DNA from: an uncultured Lachnospiraceae bacterium
GTDB taxonomy: Bacteria > Bacillota > Clostridia > Lachnospirales > Lachnospiraceae
Direction: 5' to 3'
Assembly: GCA_947566645.1 (NCBI GenBank)
Contig: CANOKL010000002.1
Coordinates: forward strand, 62,001 to 126,000
Length of the DNA stretch: 64,000 bases
Below, piece after piece: positions 1 through 6,088 of this stretch. The stretch's first letter is position 1, and each line of letters begins with the position of its first letter. The notes beneath the pieces were generated by a model, which saw only the letters and a program-made list of their open reading frames with translations, was not told the DNA's origin and did no database searches. A program made the position numbers and the translations under genes.

Positions 1-403
1 AAAGATGACAGAGGAGATGGCGGGCTGCATTAGGGAGGAGGACATCCTTGGATTCCTTGGAAGCCGGACGGGGCAGCGGATGCGGGAATGCGCCCTGCAG
101 GGAACGCTTAAAAGGGAACAGCCCTTTGTCCTGGGGGTTGACGCAAAGGAAGTGTACCAGAACGAAGGGAAAGAGGGGGAGATGCTCCTTGTGCAGGGAA
201 TCATTGACGTGTACTTTGAGGAGCCGGACGGGTTTACGGTGCTGGATTATAAGACCGACCAGGTGGAAAGTGCCGGGGAGCTTGCGGAGAAATACCATGC
301 ACAGCTAGATTACTATGCCAGGGCGCTTGAGCAGATGACAGGCAGGGATGTGAAGGAGAAGGTGATCTATTCCTTCACCCTTAAAGAGGAGATCAGAGTA
401 TAA
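1..403 (+). CDS. addA: ATP-dependent helicase/nuclease subunit A, C-terminal part (partial)
   Basis: This is the C-terminal end (about 133 codons) of AddA; the gene begins before the window. AddA pairs with AddB to resect double-strand DNA ends for recombination, the Firmicute counterpart of RecBCD. What is visible is the RecB-type nuclease domain: GIIDVYF carries the first Asp ligand, VLDYKTD is the Asp-x-Lys catalytic motif, and QLDYYARAL is the following helix. The frame is open from base 2 to the TAA at 401-403. A perfect palindrome starts ten bases after the stop, so transcription may end there. The family call is firm; the AddA assignment over another UvrD/RecB-family nuclease rests on this domain alone. 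Confidence 0.88.
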   Translation, partial: KMTEEMAGCIREEDILGFLGSRTGQRMRECALQGTLKREQPFVLGVDAKEVYQNEGKEGEMLLVQGIIDVYFEEPDGFTVLDYKTDQVESAGELAEKYHAQLDYYARALEQMTGRDVKEKVIYSFTLKEEIRV

Positions 404-410
404 TGTGTTA

Positions 411-450
411 ATCGGGGACGGGGTAAAATTAATTTTACCCCGTCCCCAAT
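411..450. repeat. GGGGACGGGG palindrome, copy 1
   Basis: Bases 414-447 form a perfect 34 bp palindrome with no loop; the outer bases also pair except for one mismatch. The arms read GGGGACGGGG and the centre is an AT-rich self-complementary stretch (TAAAATTAATTTTA). Two further copies lie at 55302-55341 and 60018-60053 with the same GC arms but a different AT centre. It sits directly after addA. It could fold as a terminator-like hairpin in both directions but has no U-run of its own. It is probably a REP-like dispersed repeat. Confidence 0.85.
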
Positions 451-457
451 TTTATGG

Positions 458-507
458 TTGACAAATAATAATATACGTCATATAATATTATTGAACCAAA
501 TAATATT
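458..507 (+). promoter_or_regulatory. padR operon promoter and candidate PadR operator
   Basis: TTGACA at 458-463 and TATAAT at 481-486 are separated by 17 bases, a consensus sigma-A promoter. Immediately after the -10 lies a perfect inverted repeat, AATATTATT (484-492) and AATAATATT (499-507) with a 6-base spacer. Such a palindrome overlapping the transcription start is what a dimeric PadR repressor would bind, so autoregulation of the operon is inferred. Confidence 0.75.
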
Positions 508-554
508 AATATAAAAACAATATTATAACAGACCTGCCGAAAGGAAGTGAAGAT

Positions 555-878
555 ATGGTATTTAACACCGGAGCAGCCCTTCTGGATGCAATTGTCCTGG
601 CGGTTGTGTCCCAGGAAGAAGAGGGAACATACGGTTACAAGATTACGCAGGACGTAAGGAAAGCGATTGAGGTTTCAGAATCAACTCTGTATCCTGTTCT
701 GAGGCGTCTGCAGAAGGATGAATGCCTGGAGGTTTATGACAGGCAGTTTGACGGGAGGAACAGGCGGTACTACAAAGTGACAGATAAAGGAACAATACAG
801 CTGGAGCTATATCGTACAGAATGGAAGGAATATTCAAAGAAGATTAATGAATTATTTGAGGGAGGTGTAAGTGCATGA
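555..878 (+). CDS. PadR family transcriptional regulator
   Basis: A 107-residue winged-helix repressor of the PadR family. The recognition region STLYPVLRRLQ and the wing GRNRRYYKVTDKG are characteristic, and the protein is about the length of the short PadR subfamily. A ribosome site (AAGGAAGTGA) precedes the ATG. Its stop overlaps the start of the next gene by four bases (ATGA), so it is translationally coupled to the DUF1700 and DUF4097 genes. In Firmicutes this order (PadR, DUF1700, DUF4097, PspC) is a recurrent membrane-stress module, and the regulator is expected to repress its own operon through the palindrome at 484-507. The inducing signal cannot be read from sequence. Confidence 0.92.
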   Translation: MVFNTGAALLDAIVLAVVSQEEEGTYGYKITQDVRKAIEVSESTLYPVLRRLQKDECLEVYDRQFDGRNRRYYKVTDKGTIQLELYRTEWKEYSKKINELFEGGVSA

Positions 879-1654
879 GCCGCATAGAGTTTATGACAGA
901 ATTAGCCGCACTTTTGCAGGATATTCCTGTGGTTGAGAGACAGGAAGCAATGAAATATTACAATGACTACTTTGATGATGCCGGAGAGGAGAATGAGCAC
1001 CAGGTAATTGAGGAGCTGGAGAGCCCGGAAAAGGTTGCGGCAACGATCAAGGCAGACCTGGGTGTTCAGGAGACAGGGCAGAAGGAGGACGGATACAGCG
1101 AATACAGGGAAACAGGCTACCAGGACACAAGATTTGAGAAAAAGGATGTCCCTGTAGGAAGTAGTTCTCAGAATACTGGAGGACAGAATCAGGGAGCCGG
1201 AGGCTACTACTATGCAGGCAGTGACAGACGAAGTGCAGAAGGCGGAAGAGATGCGTCTGATCCAGAACCTCCGAAATCCAGTCCCCTGCTTAAGATCCTT
1301 TTGATTATTGCAATCATTGTAGTAGGGGCGCCCATTATTATTCCTGTCTCTATAGCATTGCTGGCAGTTGTATTTGCCATGATACTGGTTGTGCTTGCCC
1401 TTTTCCTGTCGGTTGTAATCGCATCAGTTGCAATAGCATTCATAGGAGTCGTCCTGTTCTGTGCAGGAGTCGCGGCACTGATTCCAGAGATTGCAGTTGG
1501 GCTTGGACTGATGGGAACAGGACTGATCCTTGCAGTTATGGGAACGATCGGGACCGTTATCAGCATCCGGATCTGTATCATTGTTATCCCGGGCATTATA
1601 CGTGGAATTGTTACTGTTTTTGACAGGATTTTTCATAGAAGGGCGGTGGCATAA
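875..1654 (+). CDS. DUF1700 (HAAS-domain) membrane protein
   Basis: A 259-residue protein. Residues 1-70 match the HAAS/DUF1700 signalling domain (repeated short helices with MKYYNDYFDDAGEE), which is typically found beside PadR regulators. Residues about 75-138 are a polar Gly/Gln/Ser-rich linker, and about 139-250 are almost entirely hydrophobic, enough for four membrane segments. It is co-translated with padR (ATGA overlap) and is followed two bases after its stop by the DUF4097 gene. The family has no established biochemical activity; a role as membrane sensor or partner of PadR is inference from the conserved neighbourhood. Confidence 0.85.
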   Translation: MSRIEFMTELAALLQDIPVVERQEAMKYYNDYFDDAGEENEHQVIEELESPEKVAATIKADLGVQETGQKEDGYSEYRETGYQDTRFEKKDVPVGSSSQNTGGQNQGAGGYYYAGSDRRSAEGGRDASDPEPPKSSPLLKILLIIAIIVVGAPIIIPVSIALLAVVFAMILVVLALFLSVVIASVAIAFIGVVLFCAGVAALIPEIAVGLGLMGTGLILAVMGTIGTVISIRICIIVIPGIIRGIVTVFDRIFHRRAVA

Positions 1655-1656
1655 GG

Positions 1657-2523
1657 ATGAAAAAAGGGTGGAAGGTATTTTGGAGCGTCTGTGCAGCCTG
1701 CGCAGTGATTGGAATCATACTCTGTACCATATCCTTTGCTCTGGGAGTATCTATAGAAGCGATTGAGGATAGATTCCCGAATGGATTCTCATTTCCCGTA
1801 TCCCAGATCATGACCTTTACATCAGATGATGATGACTATGGCCAGGATGGAAAGGACGCGGACATTGTACAGGGCGACAGGATACAGAGATACGAGAATG
1901 TAAGATCCATTGACTTGTTTGTAAGCGCAGGCGAGGTAGAGTTCAGGACAGCAGAAAAGGGCGACACAGACATTTCGGTTAAGACAAAGGGAATTGATAA
2001 GAGACTGAAGCTTAAGTACTACATGTCCGGCGACACACTGGTATTCAGGACAAAGAAGAATATAGCCGGGATTAATAAAGCAGGCGGCATTGGGAAAATA
2101 TATATCTATGTACCAGAAGATTTCCGGTTCGACGAAGCCGAGCTGGACGTTAGCGCCGGAACCCTGGATATAAGTGAAATACGAGCTGCCGAGCTGGCAG
2201 TTGATGTAGGAGCCGGTGAGGCATCCATTGATCATTTTGAAGCAGACGAGGCAGACCTTGGCTGCGGTACAGGTAAACTTGTGGCCGCCGGAGATATCAG
2301 AACAGAAGCAGACCTTGAATGCGGCATTGGAAGCATTTCGTTTACGGTAAACGGAAAAGAGGATGATTATAACTACGATATCTCCTGCGGAATCGGTGAG
2401 ATTGTCTGCGGAGATTCGACTTATTCGGGGCTTGGCTGTGACAAGGAGATAGATAATGGGTCTTCCAGAGAGATCAGCATAGAATGCGGAATAGGCAATG
2501 TAACTGTTAATTTCAAACAATAA
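1657..2523 (+). CDS. DUF4097 family beta-strand repeat protein
   Basis: A 288-residue protein with one N-terminal membrane segment (about residues 7-30) followed by an extracytoplasmic domain. The second half contains the repeating short strands typical of DUF4097 adhesin-like beta solenoids: DVSAGTLDI, DVGAGEASI, CGTGKLVA, CGIGSISF, CGIGEIVC and CGIGNVTV. Cysteines recur at the same position of successive repeats, which is unusual for an exported protein and may form a ladder. The ATG follows the previous stop by two bases, so the gene belongs to the PadR operon. Function is unknown; an envelope-stress role is inferred from the neighbouring PspC-domain gene. Confidence 0.85.
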   Translation: MKKGWKVFWSVCAACAVIGIILCTISFALGVSIEAIEDRFPNGFSFPVSQIMTFTSDDDDYGQDGKDADIVQGDRIQRYENVRSIDLFVSAGEVEFRTAEKGDTDISVKTKGIDKRLKLKYYMSGDTLVFRTKKNIAGINKAGGIGKIYIYVPEDFRFDEAELDVSAGTLDISEIRAAELAVDVGAGEASIDHFEADEADLGCGTGKLVAAGDIRTEADLECGIGSISFTVNGKEDDYNYDISCGIGEIVCGDSTYSGLGCDKEIDNGSSREISIECGIGNVTVNFKQ

Positions 2524-2539
2524 ATCAGGAGGAAATACT

Positions 2540-2692
2540 ATGGAACCAAAAAGATTGTATCGTGGAGTCGCAGAATACTTTAACATCGACCCCACACTTG
2601 TAAGGCTGGGCCTCATCCTGTTCGCCTGCCTGGGCGGCTCCGGAGTACTGGGCTACATCATAGCAGCAATCGTAATCCCTGAAGAGCCCTAG
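2540..2692 (+). CDS. Short PspC-domain membrane protein
   Basis: A 50-residue protein starting at the ATG at 2540, with AGGAGG seven bases upstream. It matches the PspC domain: KRLYR at the start, AEYFNIDPTLVRLG, then one membrane helix ending IVIPEEP. Compared with the usual PspC form it appears to lack about 14 residues between KRLYR and GVAEYF, where family members carry the CGVCGG-type segment, so it may be a natural internal deletion. It is the last gene of the PadR operon. Its TAG stop is the first three bases of the 164 bp repeat element that follows. Confidence 0.85.
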   Translation: MEPKRLYRGVAEYFNIDPTLVRLGLILFACLGGSGVLGYIIAAIVIPEEP

Positions 2693-2853
2693 TACATCTT
2701 TGCGTAATTAACAGTGAATTCTGTACTCGCTATCTGTGCCAGATGCACGGCTCCAATCCTAGACGTAGCCCGCTACGCCGTCGGCTTGCAGCCGCACATC
2801 TGACGCAGATATCAAGCACATTATTCACTGTTAATTATGCAATGCTGTACTAG
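2690..2853. mobile_element. 164 bp MITE-like element, copy 1
   Basis: A 164 bp unit with near-perfect terminal inverted repeats. The left end reads TAGTACATCTTTGCGTAATT and continues AACAGTGAATTCTG; the right end, reverse complemented, reads CTAGTACAGCATTGCATAAT and continues TAACAGTGAATAATG. The interior contains a smaller palindrome around GACGTAGC/GCTACGCCGTC. Copies of the same length lie at 26324-26487 and 50637-50800. There is no coding capacity, so it is a candidate non-autonomous element. The left boundary coincides with the pspC stop codon, and CTAG occurs at both edges, possibly as a target duplication. Confidence 0.85.
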
Positions 2854-2931
2854 AGTATGGAGCAGGAGCAGTAAGAACATGAGTCGCCATATAGAGCATG
2901 TAAGGTTCTCTATGTGGTGGCTTTTCTATTA

Positions 2932-2960
2932 TTGCCATATAGGAGATATTGTGCTAATAT
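2932..2960 (+). promoter_or_regulatory. Promoter of the type I toxin mRNA
   Basis: TTGCCA (2932-2937) and TAATAT (2955-2960) are spaced by 17 bases. The predicted transcript has a leader of roughly 90 bases in which GGAGGGTT can pair with AACCCTCC and CCCTCC can pair with the ribosome site GGAGGG just before the toxin start, so translation is probably self-occluded. Confidence 0.65.
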
Positions 2961-3060
2961 AGTCGATAGGGAAAGACCATTAAGCCAGGCGGCTTTACCC
3001 CTCCAGTCTAGTTTGGAGGGTTTGGGCAACCCTCCGGACGAAAGAAAGGAGGGTGATAGA

Positions 3061-3153
3061 ATGTATGTTACATATTCGGATTTGATTCAAATAGGTATAC
3101 TCATTGTTGCCCTTATCAGTCTGATTTATCAGATTTACAAGGGAAAAAAGTAA
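3061..3153 (+). CDS. Putative holin-like type I toxin (Fst/TxpA-like)
   Basis: A 30-residue peptide with a short polar N-terminus (MYVTYSDLIQ), one hydrophobic helix (about residues 10-24) and a basic tail ending YKGKK. This matches the putative holin-like toxins of Gram-positive type I toxin-antitoxin loci. The ATG has a very strong ribosome site (AGGAGGGTGATAG). The leader can sequester that site, and a convergent antisense transcript with its own promoter overlaps the 3' end through a shared terminator hairpin, the arrangement of Fst/par loci. Membrane insertion and depolarisation is the known action of the family; toxicity here is inferred. Confidence 0.75.
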   Translation: MYVTYSDLIQIGILIVALISLIYQIYKGKK

Positions 3154-3249
3154 TAGCCGCCACTACTACCAATAGTGACGGCCTGCCTGTGCAAAAGCAC
3201 AGGTAGAAACTCACGAAAGGGGTAGAGCCGCTTGTATGGCTTTCCCTCT
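3144..3249 (-). ncRNA. Predicted antitoxin antisense RNA
   Basis: A transcript on the minus strand predicted from the promoter at 3256-3284, running about 100 bases toward the toxin gene and ending at the hairpin 3156-3182, which on this strand is followed by a run of six T (3144-3149). It overlaps the last codons and the 3' untranslated region of the toxin mRNA. It also contains a CTGTGC/GCACAG stem-loop at about 3184-3203, a plausible kissing loop. No RNA data are available; the assignment rests on promoter, terminator and geometry. Confidence 0.6.
3156..3182. terminator. Shared bidirectional terminator of the toxin-antitoxin locus
   Basis: GCCGCCACTA pairs with TAGTGACGGC around a 7-base loop. 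On the minus strand it is followed by a T-run, giving a good intrinsic terminator for the antisense RNA. On the plus strand it lies three bases after the toxin stop and is followed by a second stem-loop (CCTGTGC/GCACAGG). Confidence 0.65.
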
Positions 3250-3255
3250 GCCTAT

Positions 3256-3284
3256 AATATAACATATCTATAACGGTGATTCAA
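3256..3284 (-). promoter_or_regulatory. Promoter of the antitoxin RNA
   Basis: On the minus strand TTGAAT (3284-3279) and TATATT (3261-3256) are separated by exactly 17 bases and point toward the toxin gene, placing the antisense start near 3249. Confidence 0.6.
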
Positions 3285-3322
3285 GAATCTTTTTATAGTT
3301 TTCCTAATTTACTGGAGTACTC

Positions 3323-3355
3323 GTTACTATTCACGGTTCAGGAATGCGCGCAAGC
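3323..3355 (-). repeat. CCGTGAATAGTAAC-family repeat, truncated copy
   Basis: Read on the minus strand this is a GCGCGCATTCCTGAACC stretch followed by GTGAATAGTAAC. It matches the right ends of the longer copies at 28452-28524 and 52018-52089. Only one end is present here. The rest of 3183-3427 shows no supported gene. Confidence 0.6.
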
Positions 3356-3427
3356 ATCCCGCCAGAAACCAGCCGCACCAGCCCCTCCCTGCAGCACGAT
3401 ATACAGTACAGCGGGAGCCAGTACACA

Positions 3428-3608
3428 GCAGGAAGGGGGAGGCCTGTATTCCGATGAAAACAGTCAGGGGCGCTTTTTTTGGAGGTGAAATCCAATGTTT
3501 ACGCAGACTTAGCCGTGAGGGCATTCCCGAACGGCTTAGTCGAAGTTAACATTTAGTTCACCGGAATTTTGCCCCGTTTGAATGGAATACAGGCCTCCCC
3601 CTTCCTGC
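3428..3608. repeat. Long-hairpin element, copy A
   Basis: A 181-base foldback. The outer arms 3428-3452 and 3584-3608 are perfectly complementary over 25 bases. Inside, GGGGC (about 3467-3471) faces GCCCC, GGTGAA (3484-3489) faces TTCACC (3557-3562), AATGTTTAC faces GTTAACATT, and GACTTAGCCGT (3506-3516) faces ACGGCTTAGTC (3531-3541) around GAGGGCATTCCCGA. The right arm is followed by GTCCCCTCCC. Copies B (31124-31305) and C (28030-28306) share the core, and B preserves pairing through five compensated changes in the outer stem. Whether it acts as RNA or as mobile DNA is unknown. No class was recognised. Confidence 0.85.
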
Positions 3609-3691
3609 GTCCCCTCCCAAAAAAGACTGTATAAAATCTGCAGATCCGTCAATACTTATGGTGATTCTTTTATTTTGCTTGGGAAAGGGGT

Positions 3692-3892
3692 ATGGATATG
3701 GCTGTTAAGAAGGATAAGCCGATCAGGCTGGAAGAGCTTACAAAGGAGGAGCTGGTAAAGTATGAGATCGCGGAGGAGCTGGGTCTTCTTGACCGGGTAT
3801 TAAGTGACGGGTGGCGTTCGCTTTCTTCCAAGGAGACAGGGAGAATCGGAGGCCTTCTGGCAAGGCGGAAAAGGGAGCTGGAGAAAAAGTGA
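3692..3892 (+). CDS. Small acid-soluble spore protein, alpha/beta-type (divergent)
   Basis: A 66-residue lysine-rich protein. The segment KYEIAEELGLLDRV followed by GWRSLSSKETGRIGG corresponds to the two conserved blocks of alpha/beta-type small acid-soluble spore proteins, which coat and protect DNA in the dormant spore. The C-terminus (RRKRELEKK) is basic and shorter than in the classical Bacillus proteins, as seen in Lachnospiraceae paralogues. The first ATG (3692) has GGGAAAGGGG upstream; an ATG two codons later is an alternative. A sporulation-specific promoter is expected but none was confidently read. The assignment rests on the motifs rather than full-length similarity. Confidence 0.7.
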   Translation: MDMAVKKDKPIRLEELTKEELVKYEIAEELGLLDRVLSDGWRSLSSKETGRIGGLLARRKRELEKK

Positions 3893-3954
3893 CAAATATA
3901 GCAGTTACAAAATTATTACGAATGTTAAGAAGTATGAATATTTAATGAGAAAGG

Positions 3955-3983
3955 TTGAAAATAAGATATCCTTTTGCTATAAT
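3955..3983 (+). promoter_or_regulatory. Promoter upstream of the WecG/TagA gene
   Basis: TTGAAA (3955-3960) and TATAAT (3978-3983) with a 17-base spacer, 33 bases before the glycosyltransferase start. Confidence 0.7.
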
Positions 3984-4016
3984 CGAACAACCGAAACGTA
4001 AGTAGCAGGTGGATTT

Positions 4017-4691
4017 ATGAGCGAAAAGATAAATGTTTTAGATCTAGAGATAGATAAGCTTTCAGCCAAGGAAGCCATGAAGGCCTCCATGGAGTATATG
4101 CTGTCTGACCCGGTGAATGTGATTGAGCTGGTTACTGTGGACAGACTGATGCAGATCAATGAGAGAGCAGAGCTGAAGGACGAGGTCCGGGAGTTTGACC
4201 TTGTGCTGGCCGGGGACCGGACGATCCTGGAGGCAGCGGAGGTTACGGAGAGAAAGTTTTTGCAGGAGACGGAGAATAAGACGTTTCTTAAGATGTTTAT
4301 CCGCTATCTCCATAAGAACCATAAGAGAGTGTATCTTCTGGTGGAGACCTCTGAGGAAGGGGAGGAATTCTATGGATGCCTGGAGCGCGCCTACAGCGGG
4401 ATTCAGGTTGCGGGCCTTGCGAAGGTATCCGCTGAAGACCGTGCGGATGATATGCTGGTGAATGATATTAACGGCAGTGAGGCGGACTGTATTTTCGCAG
4501 CCCTGTCAACACCTCTCCAGGAGGATTTTATCGCGAGGAACAAGAGTATACTGAACGCGAGAATATGGCTAGGAATCGGGAAGGGGATGTTCCCGGAGAA
4601 GCGCCGCAGTCTGGGGAGGGAGAAGGTTACACAGTTTATTGTAAAACATATATTCAAAAAGGAAATAGAAAAAAGAAAATATAAAAAATAG
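4017..4691 (+). CDS. WecG/TagA/CpsF family glycosyltransferase
   Basis: A 224-residue protein of the WecG/TagA/CpsF family, which transfers N-acetylmannosamine-type sugars to undecaprenyl-linked GlcNAc in wall teichoic acid or capsule synthesis. Family signatures include VIELVTVDRLMQ near residue 40, the LVLAGDRTILEA block that aligns with the usual ADG(I/V) substrate loop (here AGDRT), and the C-terminal WLGIGKGMFPEKRRSLGREK segment. The altered ADG motif and slightly short length suggest a divergent or specialised member. It is monocistronic, with its own promoter and a terminator immediately after its stop. The acceptor is unknown. Confidence 0.75.
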   Translation: MSEKINVLDLEIDKLSAKEAMKASMEYMLSDPVNVIELVTVDRLMQINERAELKDEVREFDLVLAGDRTILEAAEVTERKFLQETENKTFLKMFIRYLHKNHKRVYLLVETSEEGEEFYGCLERAYSGIQVAGLAKVSAEDRADDMLVNDINGSEADCIFAALSTPLQEDFIARNKSILNARIWLGIGKGMFPEKRRSLGREKVTQFIVKHIFKKEIEKRKYKK

Positions 4692-4732
4692 AGGAAATCA
4701 ACAAAAATATGCGATTTCCTCTTTCTTTTTTT
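4690..4732 (+). terminator. Intrinsic terminator after the glycosyltransferase
   Basis: AGAGGAAATC pairs with GATTTCCTCT, followed by TTCTTTTTTT. The stem begins at the stop codon of the preceding gene. Confidence 0.9.
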
Positions 4733-4796
4733 GGTGAAGTGTATTAAGATAGAACCTAAGCGTATGCTTTTTTGCTGAAAAACAGGAGGTTTTGTT

Positions 4797-4892
4797 GTGA
4801 ATTCTGCCTTACCGGCCGCAGTGCTTTACAGCATCCGGACCAGTAAAGCAGCGGCTTTCGGCACACGTCCCCTCGCTGAAAGCGACTTTTAA
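4797..4892 (+). CDS. Possible 31-residue small ORF or leader peptide
   Basis: A GTG codon at 4797 lies six bases after a perfect AGGAGGT (4784-4790) and opens a 31-codon frame ending at TAA 4890-4892, just before the CdaR-like gene. The peptide begins VNSALPAAVLYS and ends LAESDF; it has no recognised motif. Its DNA overlaps an imperfect hairpin (GCTTTAC near 4822 with GTAAAGC near 4843), so it could be a leader peptide coupled to RNA folding. The ribosome site is the best evidence; there is no homology support. Confidence 0.3.
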   Translation: MNSALPAAVLYSIRTSKAAAFGTRPLAESDF

Positions 4893-4929
4893 ATGGGACA
4901 AATCAAAACAATTGAAGGGGAGAGAGAAT

Positions 4930-6021
4930 ATGATATCTAATCAAATACTTCAAAATACGCTGGAAGGATTGAAGGGGATTACGAGAATTGACTTCTGTAT
5001 CATGGATATAGAGGGAAAGTTTCTGGCAGGGACCATGCAGGAGGAAGAGAACCATGAGGAAGACGTGATTGCATTTGTTGAGTCCCCGGCAGACAGCCAG
5101 GTGGTGCGAGGATATCAGTTTTTTAAGGTTTTTGACGAGCATCAGCTTGAGTACATTCTTCTCGCAGAAGGGGAGAATGATGATGATGCATATATGGTGG
5201 GGAAGATCGGGGCATTTCAGATCCAGAATCTGTTAATTGCTTATAAAGAGCGGTTTGACAAGGATAATTTTATTAAGAATCTGCTTCTTGATAACCTTCT
5301 TCTTGTGGATATTTATAACCGCGCGAAAAAATTACATATTGACACAGAGACCAGACGTGTTATCTTTATTATTGAGACAAAATACGAAAAGGACACCAAT
5401 GCCCTTGATAATGTCAGAGGACTCATTGGAAATAAGATCAAGGATTTTGTCACCGCAGTTGACGAGAAGAATATTATTGTAGTAAAGGAGCTGGAGCCTG
5501 GCGACGGACATAAGGAGCTTGAAAAGGTTGCGCAGAATTTCTATGATGTGCTGAAGAATAACGGCGAGGAAGACATTCTGATTGCCTATGGAACCATTGT
5601 CGGGGACATCAAGGAAGTTTCCAAGTCCTACAAGGAGGCAAAGCTTGCTCTTGACGTGGGAAAGATCTTCTTCAGTGAGAGAAGTATTATTGCCTACAGC
5701 ACCCTTGGAATCGGACGGCTGATCTACCAGCTTCCGCTTCCGCTGTGCAAGATGTTTATCCGTGAGATCTTTGAGGGGAAATCACCGGATGACCTGGATG
5801 AAGAGACGCTTACTACAATTAATAAATTCTTTGAGAATAACCTGAATGTGTCAGAGACATCCAGGCAGCTGTATATACACAGAAACACTCTGGTATACAG
5901 GCTTGATAAGCTGCAGAAGAGTACCGGGCTTGACCTGCGTGTTTTTGAGGATGCCATTACTTTTAAGATTGCCCTTATGGTGGTAAAATACATGAAGTAC
6001 ATGGAGACAATGGAATATTAA
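4930..6021 (+). CDS. CdaR/PucR-type transcriptional regulator
   Basis: A 363-residue regulator with a C-terminal PucR-type helix-turn-helix: the segment from NVSETSRQLYIHRNTLVYRL onward (about residues 305-345) is diagnostic of the CdaR/PucR family. The N-terminal 100 residues resemble a small sensory domain, and the middle (about 130-280) has the degenerate GGDEF-like fold usual in the family. The ATG at 4930 is chosen because AGGGGA lies eight bases upstream; a TTG at 4912 is in frame but overlaps that site. The gene stands alone upstream of ftsEX. Its ligand is unknown; family members sense sugar diacids, purine intermediates or amino acids. Confidence 0.8.
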   Translation: MISNQILQNTLEGLKGITRIDFCIMDIEGKFLAGTMQEEENHEEDVIAFVESPADSQVVRGYQFFKVFDEHQLEYILLAEGENDDDAYMVGKIGAFQIQNLLIAYKERFDKDNFIKNLLLDNLLLVDIYNRAKKLHIDTETRRVIFIIETKYEKDTNALDNVRGLIGNKIKDFVTAVDEKNIIVVKELEPGDGHKELEKVAQNFYDVLKNNGEEDILIAYGTIVGDIKEVSKSYKEAKLALDVGKIFFSERSIIAYSTLGIGRLIYQLPLPLCKMFIREIFEGKSPDDLDEETLTTINKFFENNLNVSETSRQLYIHRNTLVYRLDKLQKSTGLDLRVFEDAITFKIALMVVKYMKYMETMEY

Positions 6022-6088
6022 GAAGCTTAAGATAATACGCAGCCGTGAGTATAACAGCTATGTATTAGTAAGTAATCAGGAGGAAACT

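Noticed and set aside
1822..2616. A 264-codon open frame antisense to the DUF4097 gene
   Set aside because: It mirrors the repeat-rich sense gene, has no ribosome site and no family features.
2914..3153. A 79-codon frame around the toxin
   Set aside because: Only the last 30 codons have a ribosome site and a known toxin-like pattern; the upstream part covers the promoter and leader hairpins.
3276..3488. A 70-codon frame entering hairpin copy A
   Set aside because: No ribosome site, and the sequence is explained by repeat ends and the hairpin.
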